Shown here one piece after another: positions 17,654-26,684 of a stretch of 64,000 nucleotides of DNA. The DNA is taken from assembly GCF_042654245.1 (NCBI RefSeq), contig NZ_JBHSGI010000005.1, positions 434,001 to 498,000 on the forward strand, given 5' to 3'. Positions within the stretch are counted from its first letter, which is position 1. Each line of letters begins with the position of its first letter. Source of the stretch: Seohaeicola_A nanhaiensis. Its GTDB lineage: Bacteria > Pseudomonadota > Alphaproteobacteria > Rhodobacterales > Rhodobacteraceae. A program made the translations under genes and the position numbers. A model generated the notes under the pieces. That model did not search any database and was not told where the DNA came from. It saw only the letters and a program-made list of their open reading frames with translations.

Positions 17654-18715
17654 ATGTACCGTTCCCTCCTCGCCGGCGCCGCCGTGGCCCTTGCCCTCAG
17701 CACGCCGGCCTTCGCGGCCTCGTACAACACCCTCTCCGGCGAGACCCCGCTGGTCATCGCTCACCGCGGTGCCAGCGGCTATCTGCCCGAACACACGCTG
17801 GCGGCCTACGAACTCGCCATCAAGATGGGCGCCGACATCGTCGAGCCCGATCTGCAGACCACCAAGGACGGCGTGCTGATCGCGATGCACGACAGCACCC
17901 TGAACCGCACCACCGACGTCGAGTCGGTGCTGGGCATGCGCAACGGCGGCTACAAGGTCTCCGACTACACCTATGCCGAGATCCAGCAGCTGACCGTCGA
18001 ACCGGCCTCCTCGACCGCCTCGACCAGCTATGCGGGCTATACCCCCTCGATGGCCGACCCGTTCAAGGTGCCGACCTTCGCCGAAGTCATGGCCTTCGTG
18101 AACGCCCACAACAGCGCCGCCAGCGACGACATCGGCATCTATCCCGAAGCCAAGACGCCGAACAGCACCGCGATGAACCAGCAGATCCTGAACGAGATGA
18201 AGGCCGCCGGTTTCGACGCGCCCGAGGATCACGCCATCCTGCAGACCTTCAGCCACGAAGGCGCGCGCGAACTGGCAGAGCTTCAGGCGCTGATGGGCAT
18301 GGACAACACCATCGCGGCTCTGGGCTATGCCCGCCTGACCGCCGATGGCTTCGGCCTGCTCGACGCGACCACCAACACGATCAGCCTGCTCAGCGATCTG
18401 GCCCTCTTCGCCGACGGACTCGGCGTCAGTCTCTCGGGCAGCGCGATGAACGCGGACTTCATCAAGGCCGCCCATGACCTCGGCATGACGGTCCACGGCT
18501 GGACCTTCAACAAGAGCGACCGCGACGCTGCCTATGCCCAGTACGAACAGTGGGTCGACGCCGGCATGGACGGCATCTTCACCAACTACACCGACCTCGC
18601 CGTCGACTACCTGGCCGAGCGCAACGAAGCCTCCCCGGTCCCGCTGCCGGCTGGCCTGCCGCTGCTGCTCGCCGGTCTCGGCGGTTTCGCCGTCCTGCGC
18701 CGCCGCAAGGCCTGA
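17654..18715 (+). CDS. Secreted glycerophosphodiester phosphodiesterase with VPLPA-type C-terminal anchor
   Basis: The protein has 353 residues. The signal peptide is MYRSLLAGAAVALALSTPAFA. The GDPD barrel shows the catalytic HRGASGYLPEHT, the metal ligands EPDLQTTKDG and the second catalytic His in AMHDSTLNRTTD. The C-terminus is VPLPAGLPLLLAGLGGF, a hydrophobic helix, then LRRRKA, the tripartite form of a VPLPA-CTERM exosortase signal. It probably releases glycerol-3-phosphate from lipid headgroup diesters outside the cytoplasm. A terminator follows. Confidence 0.9.
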   Translation: MYRSLLAGAAVALALSTPAFAASYNTLSGETPLVIAHRGASGYLPEHTLAAYELAIKMGADIVEPDLQTTKDGVLIAMHDSTLNRTTDVESVLGMRNGGYKVSDYTYAEIQQLTVEPASSTASTSYAGYTPSMADPFKVPTFAEVMAFVNAHNSAASDDIGIYPEAKTPNSTAMNQQILNEMKAAGFDAPEDHAILQTFSHEGARELAELQALMGMDNTIAALGYARLTADGFGLLDATTNTISLLSDLALFADGLGVSLSGSAMNADFIKAAHDLGMTVHGWTFNKSDRDAAYAQYEQWVDAGMDGIFTNYTDLAVDYLAERNEASPVPLPAGLPLLLAGLGGFAVLRRRKA

Positions 18716-18733
18716 GCCTGACGACACGAAAAA

Positions 18734-18757
18734 CGGCCGCCCCCTCCGGGGCGGCCG
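18734..18757. terminator. Bidirectional rho-independent terminator
   Basis: A perfect 10-bp stem CGGCCGCCCC/GGGGCGGCCG has a CTCC loop. On the minus strand it is followed by GTTTTTC, which suits the end of the stress-protein gene. On the plus strand the short TCTTT tract gives weaker termination of the phosphodiesterase gene. Confidence 0.8.
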
Positions 18758-18781
18758 ACCTCTTTCCCAAGACCAAAAGGC

Positions 18782-19621
18782 CTAATGCGCCAGCAAAACC
18801 GGCACCGCGGCCTTTTCCAGCATGTTGCGCGTGGCGCCCCCCAGAATGGCCTCGCGGAACCGCGAATGCCCATAGGCCCCCATCACCACCATGTCCGCGT
18901 CGGTATCCGTCGCATGCCGGTTCAGCACGTCCGACACCCGGTTCAGCGTCTTGGACAGCACGTCGATCTCGCATTTGACCCCATGCCGCGCCAGCATCTG
19001 CCCCAGCAGCCCGCCCGGGTCCGACCGCTCGGGACCATGCGTCGGCGGGTCGATCACCACGATCCGCACATTCTCGGCCTGCTGCAGGAAGGGCATCGCC
19101 TTGCGCACCGCGTTCATCGCCTCCGCGCTTTCGTTCCAGGCCACCAGCACCGTGCCGGGCGCCGCCTTCACCGCACCGGTATCGGGCACGACGAGAACCG
19201 GCGCGCTGCCCTCGAACAGCGCGGATTCGACCACCGCCTCAAGCTCTGGCCCACGGTCCTTGCCATAGGGGCGCGCCAGCACCACCAGATCGGCAAAGCG
19301 CGCGTGAAAGCCGACATGCCGCCCGATATCGGCCAGCTGGACAACCCCGCTGTCGCTCGACCAGCGCGCGCCGGTGCGGCCCAGGAAGTCGTTCACATGG
19401 CCCTGCACCTCCTTGGCCTCGGCATGGGCGCGCTCCAGCGTTTCCTGCAGCACCATCGCATTGGCGCCGGCGTAGTAATACCCGGTCTGGGTCCGGTCCA
19501 CGCCCAGGCAAAGGGCCTCGGCATGGGCATCGTTCGCCTCCGCCAGGGCCGCCATGGCCGCCAGCGGCGCATCGGCGAACCGAAGATCGGTGATCACACT
19601 CAAAAGCGATTTGTAAGCCAT
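18782..19621 (-). CDS. Universal stress protein, tandem UspA domains
   Basis: The 279-residue protein holds two Usp folds (residues 1-145 and 150-279). The second has the ATP-binding-like ending VVMGAYGHSRFREAILGGATRNML, which fits G-2x-G-9x-G(S/T). Such proteins bind ATP and help survival under stress or low oxygen. It is divergent from ccoN with a shared FNR box exactly midway, so anaerobic induction is likely. Confidence 0.9.
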   Translation of the reverse strand: MAYKSLLSVITDLRFADAPLAAMAALAEANDAHAEALCLGVDRTQTGYYYAGANAMVLQETLERAHAEAKEVQGHVNDFLGRTGARWSSDSGVVQLADIGRHVGFHARFADLVVLARPYGKDRGPELEAVVESALFEGSAPVLVVPDTGAVKAAPGTVLVAWNESAEAMNAVRKAMPFLQQAENVRIVVIDPPTHGPERSDPGGLLGQMLARHGVKCEIDVLSKTLNRVSDVLNRHATDTDADMVVMGAYGHSRFREAILGGATRNMLEKAAVPVLLAH

Positions 19622-19714
19622 TTTGGTCCTCGCAGCTCTTCAGGTTCCGGACAGGAGAACGCTCCCCGGCCCGTGATGACAGGATGAATCTCGCACGGCG
19701 AAGGCCCGGATGTC

Positions 19715-19728
19715 TTGATGCAGATCAA
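19715..19728. promoter_or_regulatory. FNR box between uspA-like gene and ccoN
   Basis: TTGATGCAGATCAA is a perfect FNR consensus. Its centre (19721.5) is 100.5 bp from both the ccoN ATG (19822) and the stress-protein ATG (19621). With activation at -41.5, both transcripts would start about 59 nt before their coding sequence. Confidence 0.92.
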
Positions 19729-19821
19729 GGTTTTGCCGGCCGAGGTCCGGCATCAACCCACCATTCCGAATCCGTCCGGAGCGACGAAAGAATCGCACGC
19801 GACAAGGTCAGGGGACGTACT

Positions 19822-21426
19822 ATGTCTAATACACTCAAGCTGATTGCGCTGGGTCTCATCACGCTGGTGGCGATGATGGGCATCAACTACGCGCGCGATC
19901 TGGCCTATATGGTCCACGCCATCATCATCATGCTGGTGGCCGGTGGGCTGTTCATCTACACGCTCCGCCACGCGGAAGAACCGGCCCTTCCCGTGCCGGT
20001 CCATGAGTACTTCGACTCCGTGGTGCGCGCCGGCGTCATCGCCACCGCCTTCTGGGGCGTGGTCGGCTTCCTTGTGGGCGTCGTCATCGCCTTCCAGCTC
20101 GCCTTCCCCGAGCTGAACTTCGATGTCCTCCAGGGCTACGGCAACTTCGGGCGCCTGCGCCCGCTGCACACCTCGGCGGTGATCTTCGCATTCGGCGGCA
20201 ACGCCCTGATCGCCACCTCCTTCTACGTCGTGCAGCGCACCAGCGCCGCCCGGCTCTGGGGCGGCAACCTGGCCTGGTTCGTCTTCTGGGGCTACCAGCT
20301 CTTCATCGTGCTGGCGGCAACCGGCTACCTGCTGGGCGCGACCCAGTCCAAGGAATACGCCGAGCCGGAATGGCACGTCGACCTCTGGCTGACGATCGTC
20401 TGGGTGGCCTATCTGGCCGTCTTCCTCGGCACGATCATCAAGCGGAAAGAGCCGCATATCTACGTCGCCAACTGGTTCTACCTGTCCTTCATCGTGACGG
20501 TGGCCATGCTGCACGTGGTCAACAACCTCGCCATCCCGGTCTCCTTCTGGGGCTCGCGCTCGGTCTCTGCCTTTGCAGGGGTCCAGGACGCGATGACGCA
20601 GTGGTGGTATGGCCACAACGCCGTGGGCTTCTTCCTGACCGCCGGCTTCCTCGGCATGATGTATTACTTCGTGCCGAAACAGGCCGGCCGCCCGGTCTAC
20701 AGCTACAAGCTGTCGATCATCCACTTCTGGGCGCTGATCTTCCTCTACATCTGGGCCGGTCCGCACCACCTGCACTACACCGCCCTGCCCGACTGGGCCT
20801 CGACGCTCGGCATGGTCTTCTCGGTGATCCTCTGGATGCCCTCCTGGGGAGGCATGATCAACGGCCTGATGACCCTCTCCGGCGCCTGGGACAAGCTGCG
20901 CACAGACCCGGTGATCCGCATGATGGTGATCTCGATCGGCTTCTACGGCATGTCCACCTTCGAAGGCCCGATGATGTCGATCCGCGCGGTCAACAGCCTC
21001 AGCCACTACACAGACTGGACCATCGGCCACGTGCACTCCGGTGCCCTCGGCTGGAACGGCATGATCACCTTCGGCGCGCTCTACTTCCTGGTGCCGGTGC
21101 TGTGGAAACGGGAACGGCTCTACAGCCTCAGCCTGGTCTCCTGGCACTTCTGGCTCGCCACCATCGGGATCGTGCTCTACGCCGCCTCCATGTGGGTGAC
21201 CGGTATCCTCGAAGGCCTGATGTGGCGCGAGGTCGATGCAAACGGGTTCTTGGTGAACTCCTTCGCCGACACCGTGGCCGCCAAGTTCCCGATGTATGTG
21301 GTGCGCGCGCTTGGAGGGGTCATGTTCCTCGGCGGTGCTCTCATCATGTGCTACAACCTCTGGATGACTGTCCGGGGCGCCCCTGCCAAAGAGCAGAGCC
21401 TCGCCACAGCCGTCCCGGCCGAATAA
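19822..21426 (+). CDS. ccoN: cbb3-type cytochrome c oxidase subunit I
   Basis: CcoN is the catalytic heme b / heme b3-CuB subunit of the high-affinity proton-pumping oxidase of the inner membrane. The 534-residue protein has about twelve membrane segments. It carries the heme-copper His residues in PLHTSAVIFAFGGNALI, WWYGHNAVGFFLTAGFLG and IWAGPHHLHYTALPDW, and in the last pair near SHYTDWTIGHVHSGALGWNG. The start has the RBS GGGGACG. It is the first gene of ccoNOQP and follows a perfect FNR box. Confidence 0.97.
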   Translation: MSNTLKLIALGLITLVAMMGINYARDLAYMVHAIIIMLVAGGLFIYTLRHAEEPALPVPVHEYFDSVVRAGVIATAFWGVVGFLVGVVIAFQLAFPELNFDVLQGYGNFGRLRPLHTSAVIFAFGGNALIATSFYVVQRTSAARLWGGNLAWFVFWGYQLFIVLAATGYLLGATQSKEYAEPEWHVDLWLTIVWVAYLAVFLGTIIKRKEPHIYVANWFYLSFIVTVAMLHVVNNLAIPVSFWGSRSVSAFAGVQDAMTQWWYGHNAVGFFLTAGFLGMMYYFVPKQAGRPVYSYKLSIIHFWALIFLYIWAGPHHLHYTALPDWASTLGMVFSVILWMPSWGGMINGLMTLSGAWDKLRTDPVIRMMVISIGFYGMSTFEGPMMSIRAVNSLSHYTDWTIGHVHSGALGWNGMITFGALYFLVPVLWKRERLYSLSLVSWHFWLATIGIVLYAASMWVTGILEGLMWREVDANGFLVNSFADTVAAKFPMYVVRALGGVMFLGGALIMCYNLWMTVRGAPAKEQSLATAVPAE

Positions 21427-21441
21427 GGGGGGCCGAGACAG

Positions 21442-22167
21442 ATGGCACTTCTCGACAAACACAAGATCATCGAGACCAACGCGACCCTTCTGCTGGTGCT
21501 CAGCTTCCTGGTCGTGACCATCGGCGGGCTGGTGCAGATCGTGCCGCTCTTCTACCTGGAGAACACCATCGAGAAGGTGGAGGGCATGCGCCCCTACTCG
21601 CCGCTGGAGCTCACCGGGCGCGAGATCTACATCCGCGAGGGCTGCTACGTCTGCCACAGCCAGATGATCCGCCCGATGCGCGACGAGGTCGAACGCTACG
21701 GCCACTACAGCCTCGCGGCCGAGTCGATGTATGACCACCCCTTCCAGTGGGGCTCCAAGCGGACGGGGCCCGACCTCGCCCGCGTCGGCGGCCGCTACTC
21801 GGACGAATGGCATCTCGACCACCTGCGCAACCCGCAGTCCGTGGTGCCGGAATCGGTGATGCCCAAATACGGCTTCCTCGAACACCGGATGATCGAGCCC
21901 GAGCACGTGGCCGACCTGATGGCGACACATCGCATGGTGGGCGTGCCCTACAGCGACGAGATGATCGCCAGCGCCTCGGCCGACTTCACCGCCCAGGCCG
22001 ATCCCGACAGCGACTACGACGCGCTGCTCGCCCGCTATCCCGGCGCCCAGGTGCGCAACTTCGACGGTCAGCCCGGCGTCTCGGAAATGGATGCGCTGAT
22101 CTCCTATCTCCAGATGCTCGGCACGCTGGTCGATTTCTCGACCTTCACGCCCGACGCAAGCCGGTAA
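21442..22167 (+). CDS. ccoO: cbb3-type cytochrome c oxidase subunit II (monoheme c)
   Basis: The 241-residue membrane-anchored monoheme cytochrome c has one N-terminal transmembrane helix (residues 14-37). The heme site C68-Y-V-C71-H72 lies in EGCYVCHSQMIRPMRDEVERYG. A likely axial Met is in SVMPKYGFL. It passes electrons to CcoN. It starts 15 bp after ccoN. Confidence 0.97.
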   Translation: MALLDKHKIIETNATLLLVLSFLVVTIGGLVQIVPLFYLENTIEKVEGMRPYSPLELTGREIYIREGCYVCHSQMIRPMRDEVERYGHYSLAAESMYDHPFQWGSKRTGPDLARVGGRYSDEWHLDHLRNPQSVVPESVMPKYGFLEHRMIEPEHVADLMATHRMVGVPYSDEMIASASADFTAQADPDSDYDALLARYPGAQVRNFDGQPGVSEMDALISYLQMLGTLVDFSTFTPDASR

Positions 22168-22180
22168 GGGAGCGAAACCA

Positions 22181-22393
22181 ATGGAACTCTATTCACTCCT
22201 GCGCGAATTCGCCGACAGCTGGATGCTGCTTGCGCTCTTCGCCTTCTTCATCGGCGTGATCGTCTGGGTCTTCCGCCCCGGCAGCACCCGGACATACGCG
22301 GACACGGCCGACATCCCGTTCCGCCACGATGACAGACCGGCCCCCGTGGCCGTGACCCAGAAACCCGCCGATCAGAAGGAGGCGCGGACATGA
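22181..22393 (+). CDS. ccoQ: cbb3-type cytochrome c oxidase subunit CcoQ
   Basis: The 70-residue protein has a single membrane helix (residues 12-31: WMLLALFAFFIGVIVWVF) followed by a polar cytoplasmic tail, the CcoQ/FixQ layout. It stabilises or protects the assembled oxidase. The start follows ccoO by 13 bp and the stop overlaps ccoP by 4 bp (ATGA), keeping the four subunits in one transcript. Confidence 0.93.
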   Translation: MELYSLLREFADSWMLLALFAFFIGVIVWVFRPGSTRTYADTADIPFRHDDRPAPVAVTQKPADQKEART

Positions 22394-23259
22394 GCAAAGC
22401 ACCTCCCAAACTCTCGGGCGATCCCGAAACAACCGGCCACAGCTGGGACGGGATCGAAGAGTTCAACAACCCGCTGCCGCGCTGGTGGGTCTGGGTCTTC
22501 TACCTGACCATCGTCTGGGGCGTGGCCTATTCCATCGCCTACCCCGCCTGGCCGATGATCCACAGCGCCACCGCCGGCGTGCTGGGTTACTCGACCCGGG
22601 CGCAGGTCGCCGAAGAGATCGCGGCCGCCAACGCCGCCAATCAGGCGATCAACGACAAGCTGGCCTCGTCCGAGCTGACCGCCATCTCCGCCGACCCCCA
22701 GCTGAACGGCTATGCCGTCTCGGCCGGCGCGGCGGTCTTCAAGACCTGGTGCGCCCAGTGCCACGGCGCCGGCGCGGCGGGGGCCAAGGGCTACCCGAAC
22801 CTGCTGGACGACGACTGGCTCTGGGGTGGCGACATCGAGGCGATCCACCAGACCATCAGCCACGGCATCCGCAACACGGAAGACGACGAGGCGCGCTATT
22901 CGCAGATGCCCGCCTTCGGACGTGACGAGCTGCTGACGCCCGCGGAAATCGACGAGGTGGCGAACTTCGTGCAAAGCCTCTCGGGCACGCCGGACGACGC
23001 CTCCAAGGTGGCCGCGGGGGCGACGCTCTTCGCCGACAACTGCGCCTCCTGCCACGGCGAGAACGGCGAAGGCGACCGCGCCCAGGGCGCGCCAAACCTT
23101 TCGGACGCGATCTGGCTCTACGGCGGCGATCACGCCACGCTGGTCCAGACCATCACCAATGCGCGCTTCGGCGTCATGCCGGCCTGGTCGGGCCGACTGA
23201 CCGAGGCGCAGGTGCGGGCGGTGGCGGCCTACGTCCACCAGCTCGGCGGCGGGGAATAA
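22390..23259 (+). CDS. ccoP: cbb3-type cytochrome c oxidase subunit III (diheme c)
   Basis: The 289-residue protein has a cytoplasmic N-terminus (HSWDGIEEFNNPLPRWW) typical of CcoP and a transmembrane helix at about residues 35-57. Two periplasmic cytochrome c domains follow, with heme sites C121-AQ-C124-H125 and C218-AS-C221-H222 and a Met ligand in each (QMPAF, VMPAW). It is the electron entry subunit. A strong terminator lies about 100 bp downstream. Confidence 0.97.
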   Translation: MSKAPPKLSGDPETTGHSWDGIEEFNNPLPRWWVWVFYLTIVWGVAYSIAYPAWPMIHSATAGVLGYSTRAQVAEEIAAANAANQAINDKLASSELTAISADPQLNGYAVSAGAAVFKTWCAQCHGAGAAGAKGYPNLLDDDWLWGGDIEAIHQTISHGIRNTEDDEARYSQMPAFGRDELLTPAEIDEVANFVQSLSGTPDDASKVAAGATLFADNCASCHGENGEGDRAQGAPNLSDAIWLYGGDHATLVQTITNARFGVMPAWSGRLTEAQVRAVAAYVHQLGGGE

Positions 23260-23356
23260 CCCCTGCCCCAAGGCTTTCCCGGCTCCTCGGTGCCGGGAAA
23301 GGTGCCGGCCCTTCGATCTGTTCGCGCGTTTCCAAAGGGACCGGCACCAGAAAACG

Positions 23357-23387
23357 AAACACCCCGCAGCGCCGCTGCGGGGTGTTT
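23357..23387. terminator. Bidirectional terminator at the end of ccoNOQP
   Basis: A perfect 14-bp stem AAACACCCCGCAGC/GCTGCGGGGTGTTT has a GCC loop. The TTTT in the right arm serves the plus strand. The left arm gives TTTCGTTTT on the minus strand, directly after the small minus-strand gene. Confidence 0.93.
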
Positions 23388-23392
23388 TGCTG

Positions 23393-23542
23393 TCAAAGGT
23401 CGTGCGGATTGACCGCGCGCGACCGGTCGATCCACCAATGCCCGATGGGCAGCCAGCGCCGCTTGCGGGGCGGCAGGGGTCGCAGGCGGACGCCATGGAT
23501 CCGGGTGGCCGTCAGGTAGGTATGGGCGAGAATTCCAAGCAT
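23393..23542 (-). CDS. Small basic protein of 49 residues, function unknown
   Basis: The ATG at 23542 is preceded by AAAGGAG with a seven-base spacing. The reading frame (MLGILAHTYLTATRIHGVRL...LPPRKRRWLPIGHWWIDRSR...) stops at 23393, six bases before a perfect bidirectional terminator. The product is strongly basic, with a hydrophobic N-terminus and a Trp-rich C-terminal half, but has no family I recognise. The RBS and the terminator position support a real gene. It could be a regulatory small protein or a chance ORF. Confidence 0.5.
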   Translation of the reverse strand: MLGILAHTYLTATRIHGVRLRPLPPRKRRWLPIGHWWIDRSRAVNPHDL

Positions 23543-23642
23543 CTTGGGGCTCCTTTCAGGGCGTGCCGATGCTCACAGTCTTGACCGGATACCCCCGAAA
23601 TGCGACTCAATCAGAAAACCCATATGTAAGCCTGGATGACAT

Positions 23643-24545
23643 ATGATCTGGAAGGACATGCCCCCGCTCGCCGCCCTGCGCGCCTTTTCGGCCTTCGCCG
23701 AAACCGGGAATGTCGTCAAGGCGGGCGAGGCGATCAATGTAACCCACGCTGCCATCAGCCAGCACCTGCGCGCGCTTGAACGCGACCTGGGCACCGCCCT
23801 CTTCGACCGCTCGGGCCGCGCGCTGGCCCTGACGCCCGAGGGGCGGCGGCTCGCCGATGCGCTGACCGCGGGCTTTGGCGGCATCGCAGCCGCCGTGCGC
23901 GAACTCAGCCAGCGCGACGCCGCGCGCCCGGTGCATGTCTCGGCCACCCCCTCCTTCGCCGCCATGTGGCTGATGCCGCGCCTCTCGTCCTTCCGCCTCG
24001 CCCATCCCGACATCAGCCTGACCATCGACCCGACCCCCGCCCTGGCCAACCTGACGCCTGGCGGAATTGACGTCGCATTGCGCTTCGGCCGGGGCAACTG
24101 GCCGGGGCTCGACAGCACCCTGCTGATAGAGACCGGCATCGTGCTGGTCGGTGCGCCCGCGCTGGTCGGGCATCTGCCGGAAATCACCCCCGCCGATCTG
24201 GTCGACCTGCCCTGGCTCGAGGAACTGGGCACCACCGAGGCCACGCAGTGGCTGCGCGACCGCGGCGTCAGCGAGGACAAGGCCCGTCACCGCGTGCAGG
24301 TGCCCGGCAACCTGGTGCTGCAAGGCGCCCGCGACGCCCAGGGCGTGGCGGTGACGACGCGGCTCTTTGTCGAGGCCGATGTTGCCGCCGGCCGGCTGGT
24401 CGTGCTCTTCGAGGAACCCCGAGACAGCCGCACAGGCTATTACCTGGTCACCCGGCCGGGCGTCCAGCGGCCCGCCGTGCGCGCCTTCACCACCTGGCTC
24501 CGGCGCGCGGTGCGCGAGGCCGAGGCGATGCATGCCACCCGGTGA
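23643..24545 (+). CDS. LysR family regulator, GcvA-like
   Basis: The 300-residue protein has an N-terminal HTH (MPPLAALRAFSAFAETGNVVKAGEAINVTHAAISQHLRALE) and a substrate-binding-like domain (VSATPSFAAMWLMPRLSSFRLAHPDISLTI). The start may be 23643 or the ATG five codons later. It lies between the two cco operons but has no divergent enzyme gene. It converges on the protease gene with 27 bp between, so its target is not evident. Confidence 0.9.
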   Translation: MIWKDMPPLAALRAFSAFAETGNVVKAGEAINVTHAAISQHLRALERDLGTALFDRSGRALALTPEGRRLADALTAGFGGIAAAVRELSQRDAARPVHVSATPSFAAMWLMPRLSSFRLAHPDISLTIDPTPALANLTPGGIDVALRFGRGNWPGLDSTLLIETGIVLVGAPALVGHLPEITPADLVDLPWLEELGTTEATQWLRDRGVSEDKARHRVQVPGNLVLQGARDAQGVAVTTRLFVEADVAAGRLVVLFEEPRDSRTGYYLVTRPGVQRPAVRAFTTWLRRAVREAEAMHATR

Positions 24546-24572
24546 CCAATGGCTGCCGCGTCGCGCGGCCGG

Positions 24573-26684
24573 TCACACGATGGACAGAACGCTCTGCAGG
24601 CCCGCGACGTCGGTGTAATGTTCAAGCCGCAGCGTATTGCCGCTGCCGAAGTCGAAGATCGTGTCGAGTCCGGTGACCGACGCGAAACCCAGCACCTCGA
24701 CCTTGGTCGCGGCAAGACCGCCCCACAGGATATCGTCGATCCACAGAACATCCCCGTCGAAGTCGGTTATGGTGTCCGCACCGCCGTTATAGATGAACGT
24801 GTCCTGCTTGATCCCGCCGGTCAGGATGTCGTTGCCATTGCCGCCGTTCAGCTTGTCGACGCCGCCCTCGCCGAACAGCTGGTCGTCGCCATCGCCCCCC
24901 AGGAGCGAATCGTCCCCGTTGCCGCCCTTCAGCTTGTCCTTGCCGTTGCCGCCGATCAGCTTGTCGCCGCCGTAGCCGCCAAAAAGAAAGTCGTTGCCGT
25001 TGCGCCCGTCCAGCTTGTCGCCGCCGGCGCCGCCGGTGAACATGTTGCTCTGTCCGTTGCCTTCGAAGATGTCGCGGAAGCTGGACCCATAAAGGTTCTC
25101 GACCCGCTCCAGCGTGTCGCCGGCGGCATCGCCCCGGTTCTTCGCACTGTTCGTCATATCGACGCGGGTAAGGGAGCTCGCCGTCGAATAATCCGCCGTA
25201 TCGCGCCCGTCTCCGCCGATCAGCCGGTCGCCCCCGGCGCCGCCCTGCAGCCAGTCGTCGCCCGCATCGCCGATCATAGTGTCGTTGCCGCCGTTGCCGA
25301 TCAGCACGTTGTCCGCACTGTTGCCCTGCACCCAGTCGCTGCCCGACCCCGCGCGGAACTCCTCGATCACGGTGCCGCGCGCGATCACCATATTCCCAAT
25401 GCGCCCGCTCACATCCGAAATCGCCTCGGCGCGCAGATCGACCCGCTGCGCCGCCGTCTCGTTCGAGAAGTCGATGATGTCATGGCCGCCCCGGTCCCAG
25501 ATGGTAAAGGCGGTGGCGCCGAAATCATAGACCGACGCATCGCCGGTGCCGTTGATCGCGCTGTACATCTGGCCCAGCCAGCTGTCGCCCAGCGTGTGGT
25601 TGACGCCGTAAACGGTGTCGCCATCGGTCAGCGACCCCGTGTCCGCCGCCCCGTACAGCGACTGGATCGCGGCGATATCGACCAGCATGGCCGAGACCAC
25701 ATGGGCCTTGGTGGCGGTGATCGAGGTATTCTCCATCTGGTCGAAATAGGACATGACCGACAATTGCCAGCTGTCCTCGACATAGACGTTGTTGGTCCCG
25801 TAGACCGCACCGCCATTGTAATTGCCCTGATGGCCCAGGCCCAGCGCATGACCGATCTCGTGGATATAGGTCTGGAGCGAATAAGACCCGATATCGCTGC
25901 CGTAGGTGCCGATCCAGCTGGTGCCGATGTTCACGGTTGCCGAATAGGTATAGCCGCCCGACCAGCTCGCGTTGGCCACGGCGCCGCTGGACGTATCGTC
26001 GAAGGTGATTTTCGCCGACCCCGTGGTCTCGACGAACTCCAGATCGGCGACCGCCTCCCAGGCCTCCAGCGCCCAGCGGGCCAGCTGTTGGCCCTCAGGC
26101 GTCAGCGCGGTCAGGTTGACGGTAAGCTGGTTGCTGGGATTGGTGTTGAAGCGGTGGGGAGACGAGCCGGTATCGAGCCAGTAGCCCCGGGTCAGATAGG
26201 CCGCCATCGTGTCCGTGCTGGCGCTGACCGCGCCGCCGTCCCCGTCTGCCGAGGTATCAACCATCGTCATCTGATAGGTTCCGGTCGCCCCGGCATAGCC
26301 GCGGCCCATGATGTAATGGATGCCGGAATAGGCGGCGGTATAGGTCAGATGCGCTTCGCCGTCATAGCCGCCGTCGTCATTGGTCTGCAGGTAGGTGCCA
26401 GCGCTGTCATAGATCGAGGTGATGGGATCGGACAGGGTGCCGACACCGCTCGGCGCGCCCTTGACGTCAAGCTCGTAGATATGGCCGGCGATCAGCTCGA
26501 CCGCGACCCAGTCGTAATCCCCCGCCCTGTCGACCAGACCAACCCAGGTATCGCCGGGGGCCATCGCGTAGAACGTCGATGTGTCGCTTGCCGCGTCGCT
26601 CGTTTCGGTGATCGTGGCGGGTTCGCCGAAGGCTAGGTCACAGGCATCCGTATAGGGGCGCAATGCAGCGCAAATCTCACACAT
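24573..26684 (-). CDS. Secreted M10 (serralysin-like) metalloprotease with RTX repeats
   Basis: The product has 703 residues. The zinc site H275-EIGH-ALGLG-H285 is the full metzincin motif, followed by a Met-turn (SVMSYF). The N-terminal part includes a beta-sandwich pre-peptidase-like domain (GDTWVGLVDRAGDYDWVAVEL). Residues about 458-631 hold RTX nonapeptides (GGxGxDxLx), so it binds calcium and is likely exported by a type I system, for which no genes are nearby. There is no Sec signal. ATG 26684 has a GGAGG site 10 bp upstream; a GTG at 26711 is the alternative. Confidence 0.93.
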   Translation of the reverse strand: MCEICAALRPYTDACDLAFGEPATITETSDAASDTSTFYAMAPGDTWVGLVDRAGDYDWVAVELIAGHIYELDVKGAPSGVGTLSDPITSIYDSAGTYLQTNDDGGYDGEAHLTYTAAYSGIHYIMGRGYAGATGTYQMTMVDTSADGDGGAVSASTDTMAAYLTRGYWLDTGSSPHRFNTNPSNQLTVNLTALTPEGQQLARWALEAWEAVADLEFVETTGSAKITFDDTSSGAVANASWSGGYTYSATVNIGTSWIGTYGSDIGSYSLQTYIHEIGHALGLGHQGNYNGGAVYGTNNVYVEDSWQLSVMSYFDQMENTSITATKAHVVSAMLVDIAAIQSLYGAADTGSLTDGDTVYGVNHTLGDSWLGQMYSAINGTGDASVYDFGATAFTIWDRGGHDIIDFSNETAAQRVDLRAEAISDVSGRIGNMVIARGTVIEEFRAGSGSDWVQGNSADNVLIGNGGNDTMIGDAGDDWLQGGAGGDRLIGGDGRDTADYSTASSLTRVDMTNSAKNRGDAAGDTLERVENLYGSSFRDIFEGNGQSNMFTGGAGGDKLDGRNGNDFLFGGYGGDKLIGGNGKDKLKGGNGDDSLLGGDGDDQLFGEGGVDKLNGGNGNDILTGGIKQDTFIYNGGADTITDFDGDVLWIDDILWGGLAATKVEVLGFASVTGLDTIFDFGSGNTLRLEHYTDVAGLQSVLSIV

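Noticed and set aside
19753..21930. Minus-strand frame of about 725 codons opposite ccoN/ccoO
   Set aside because: His/Asp/Glu-rich shadow of the plus-strand oxidase genes, with no domain or start signal.
24549..26636. Plus-strand frame of 695 codons opposite the RTX protease
   Set aside because: Its repetitive Val/Ala/Pro content mirrors the RTX repeats on the other strand.
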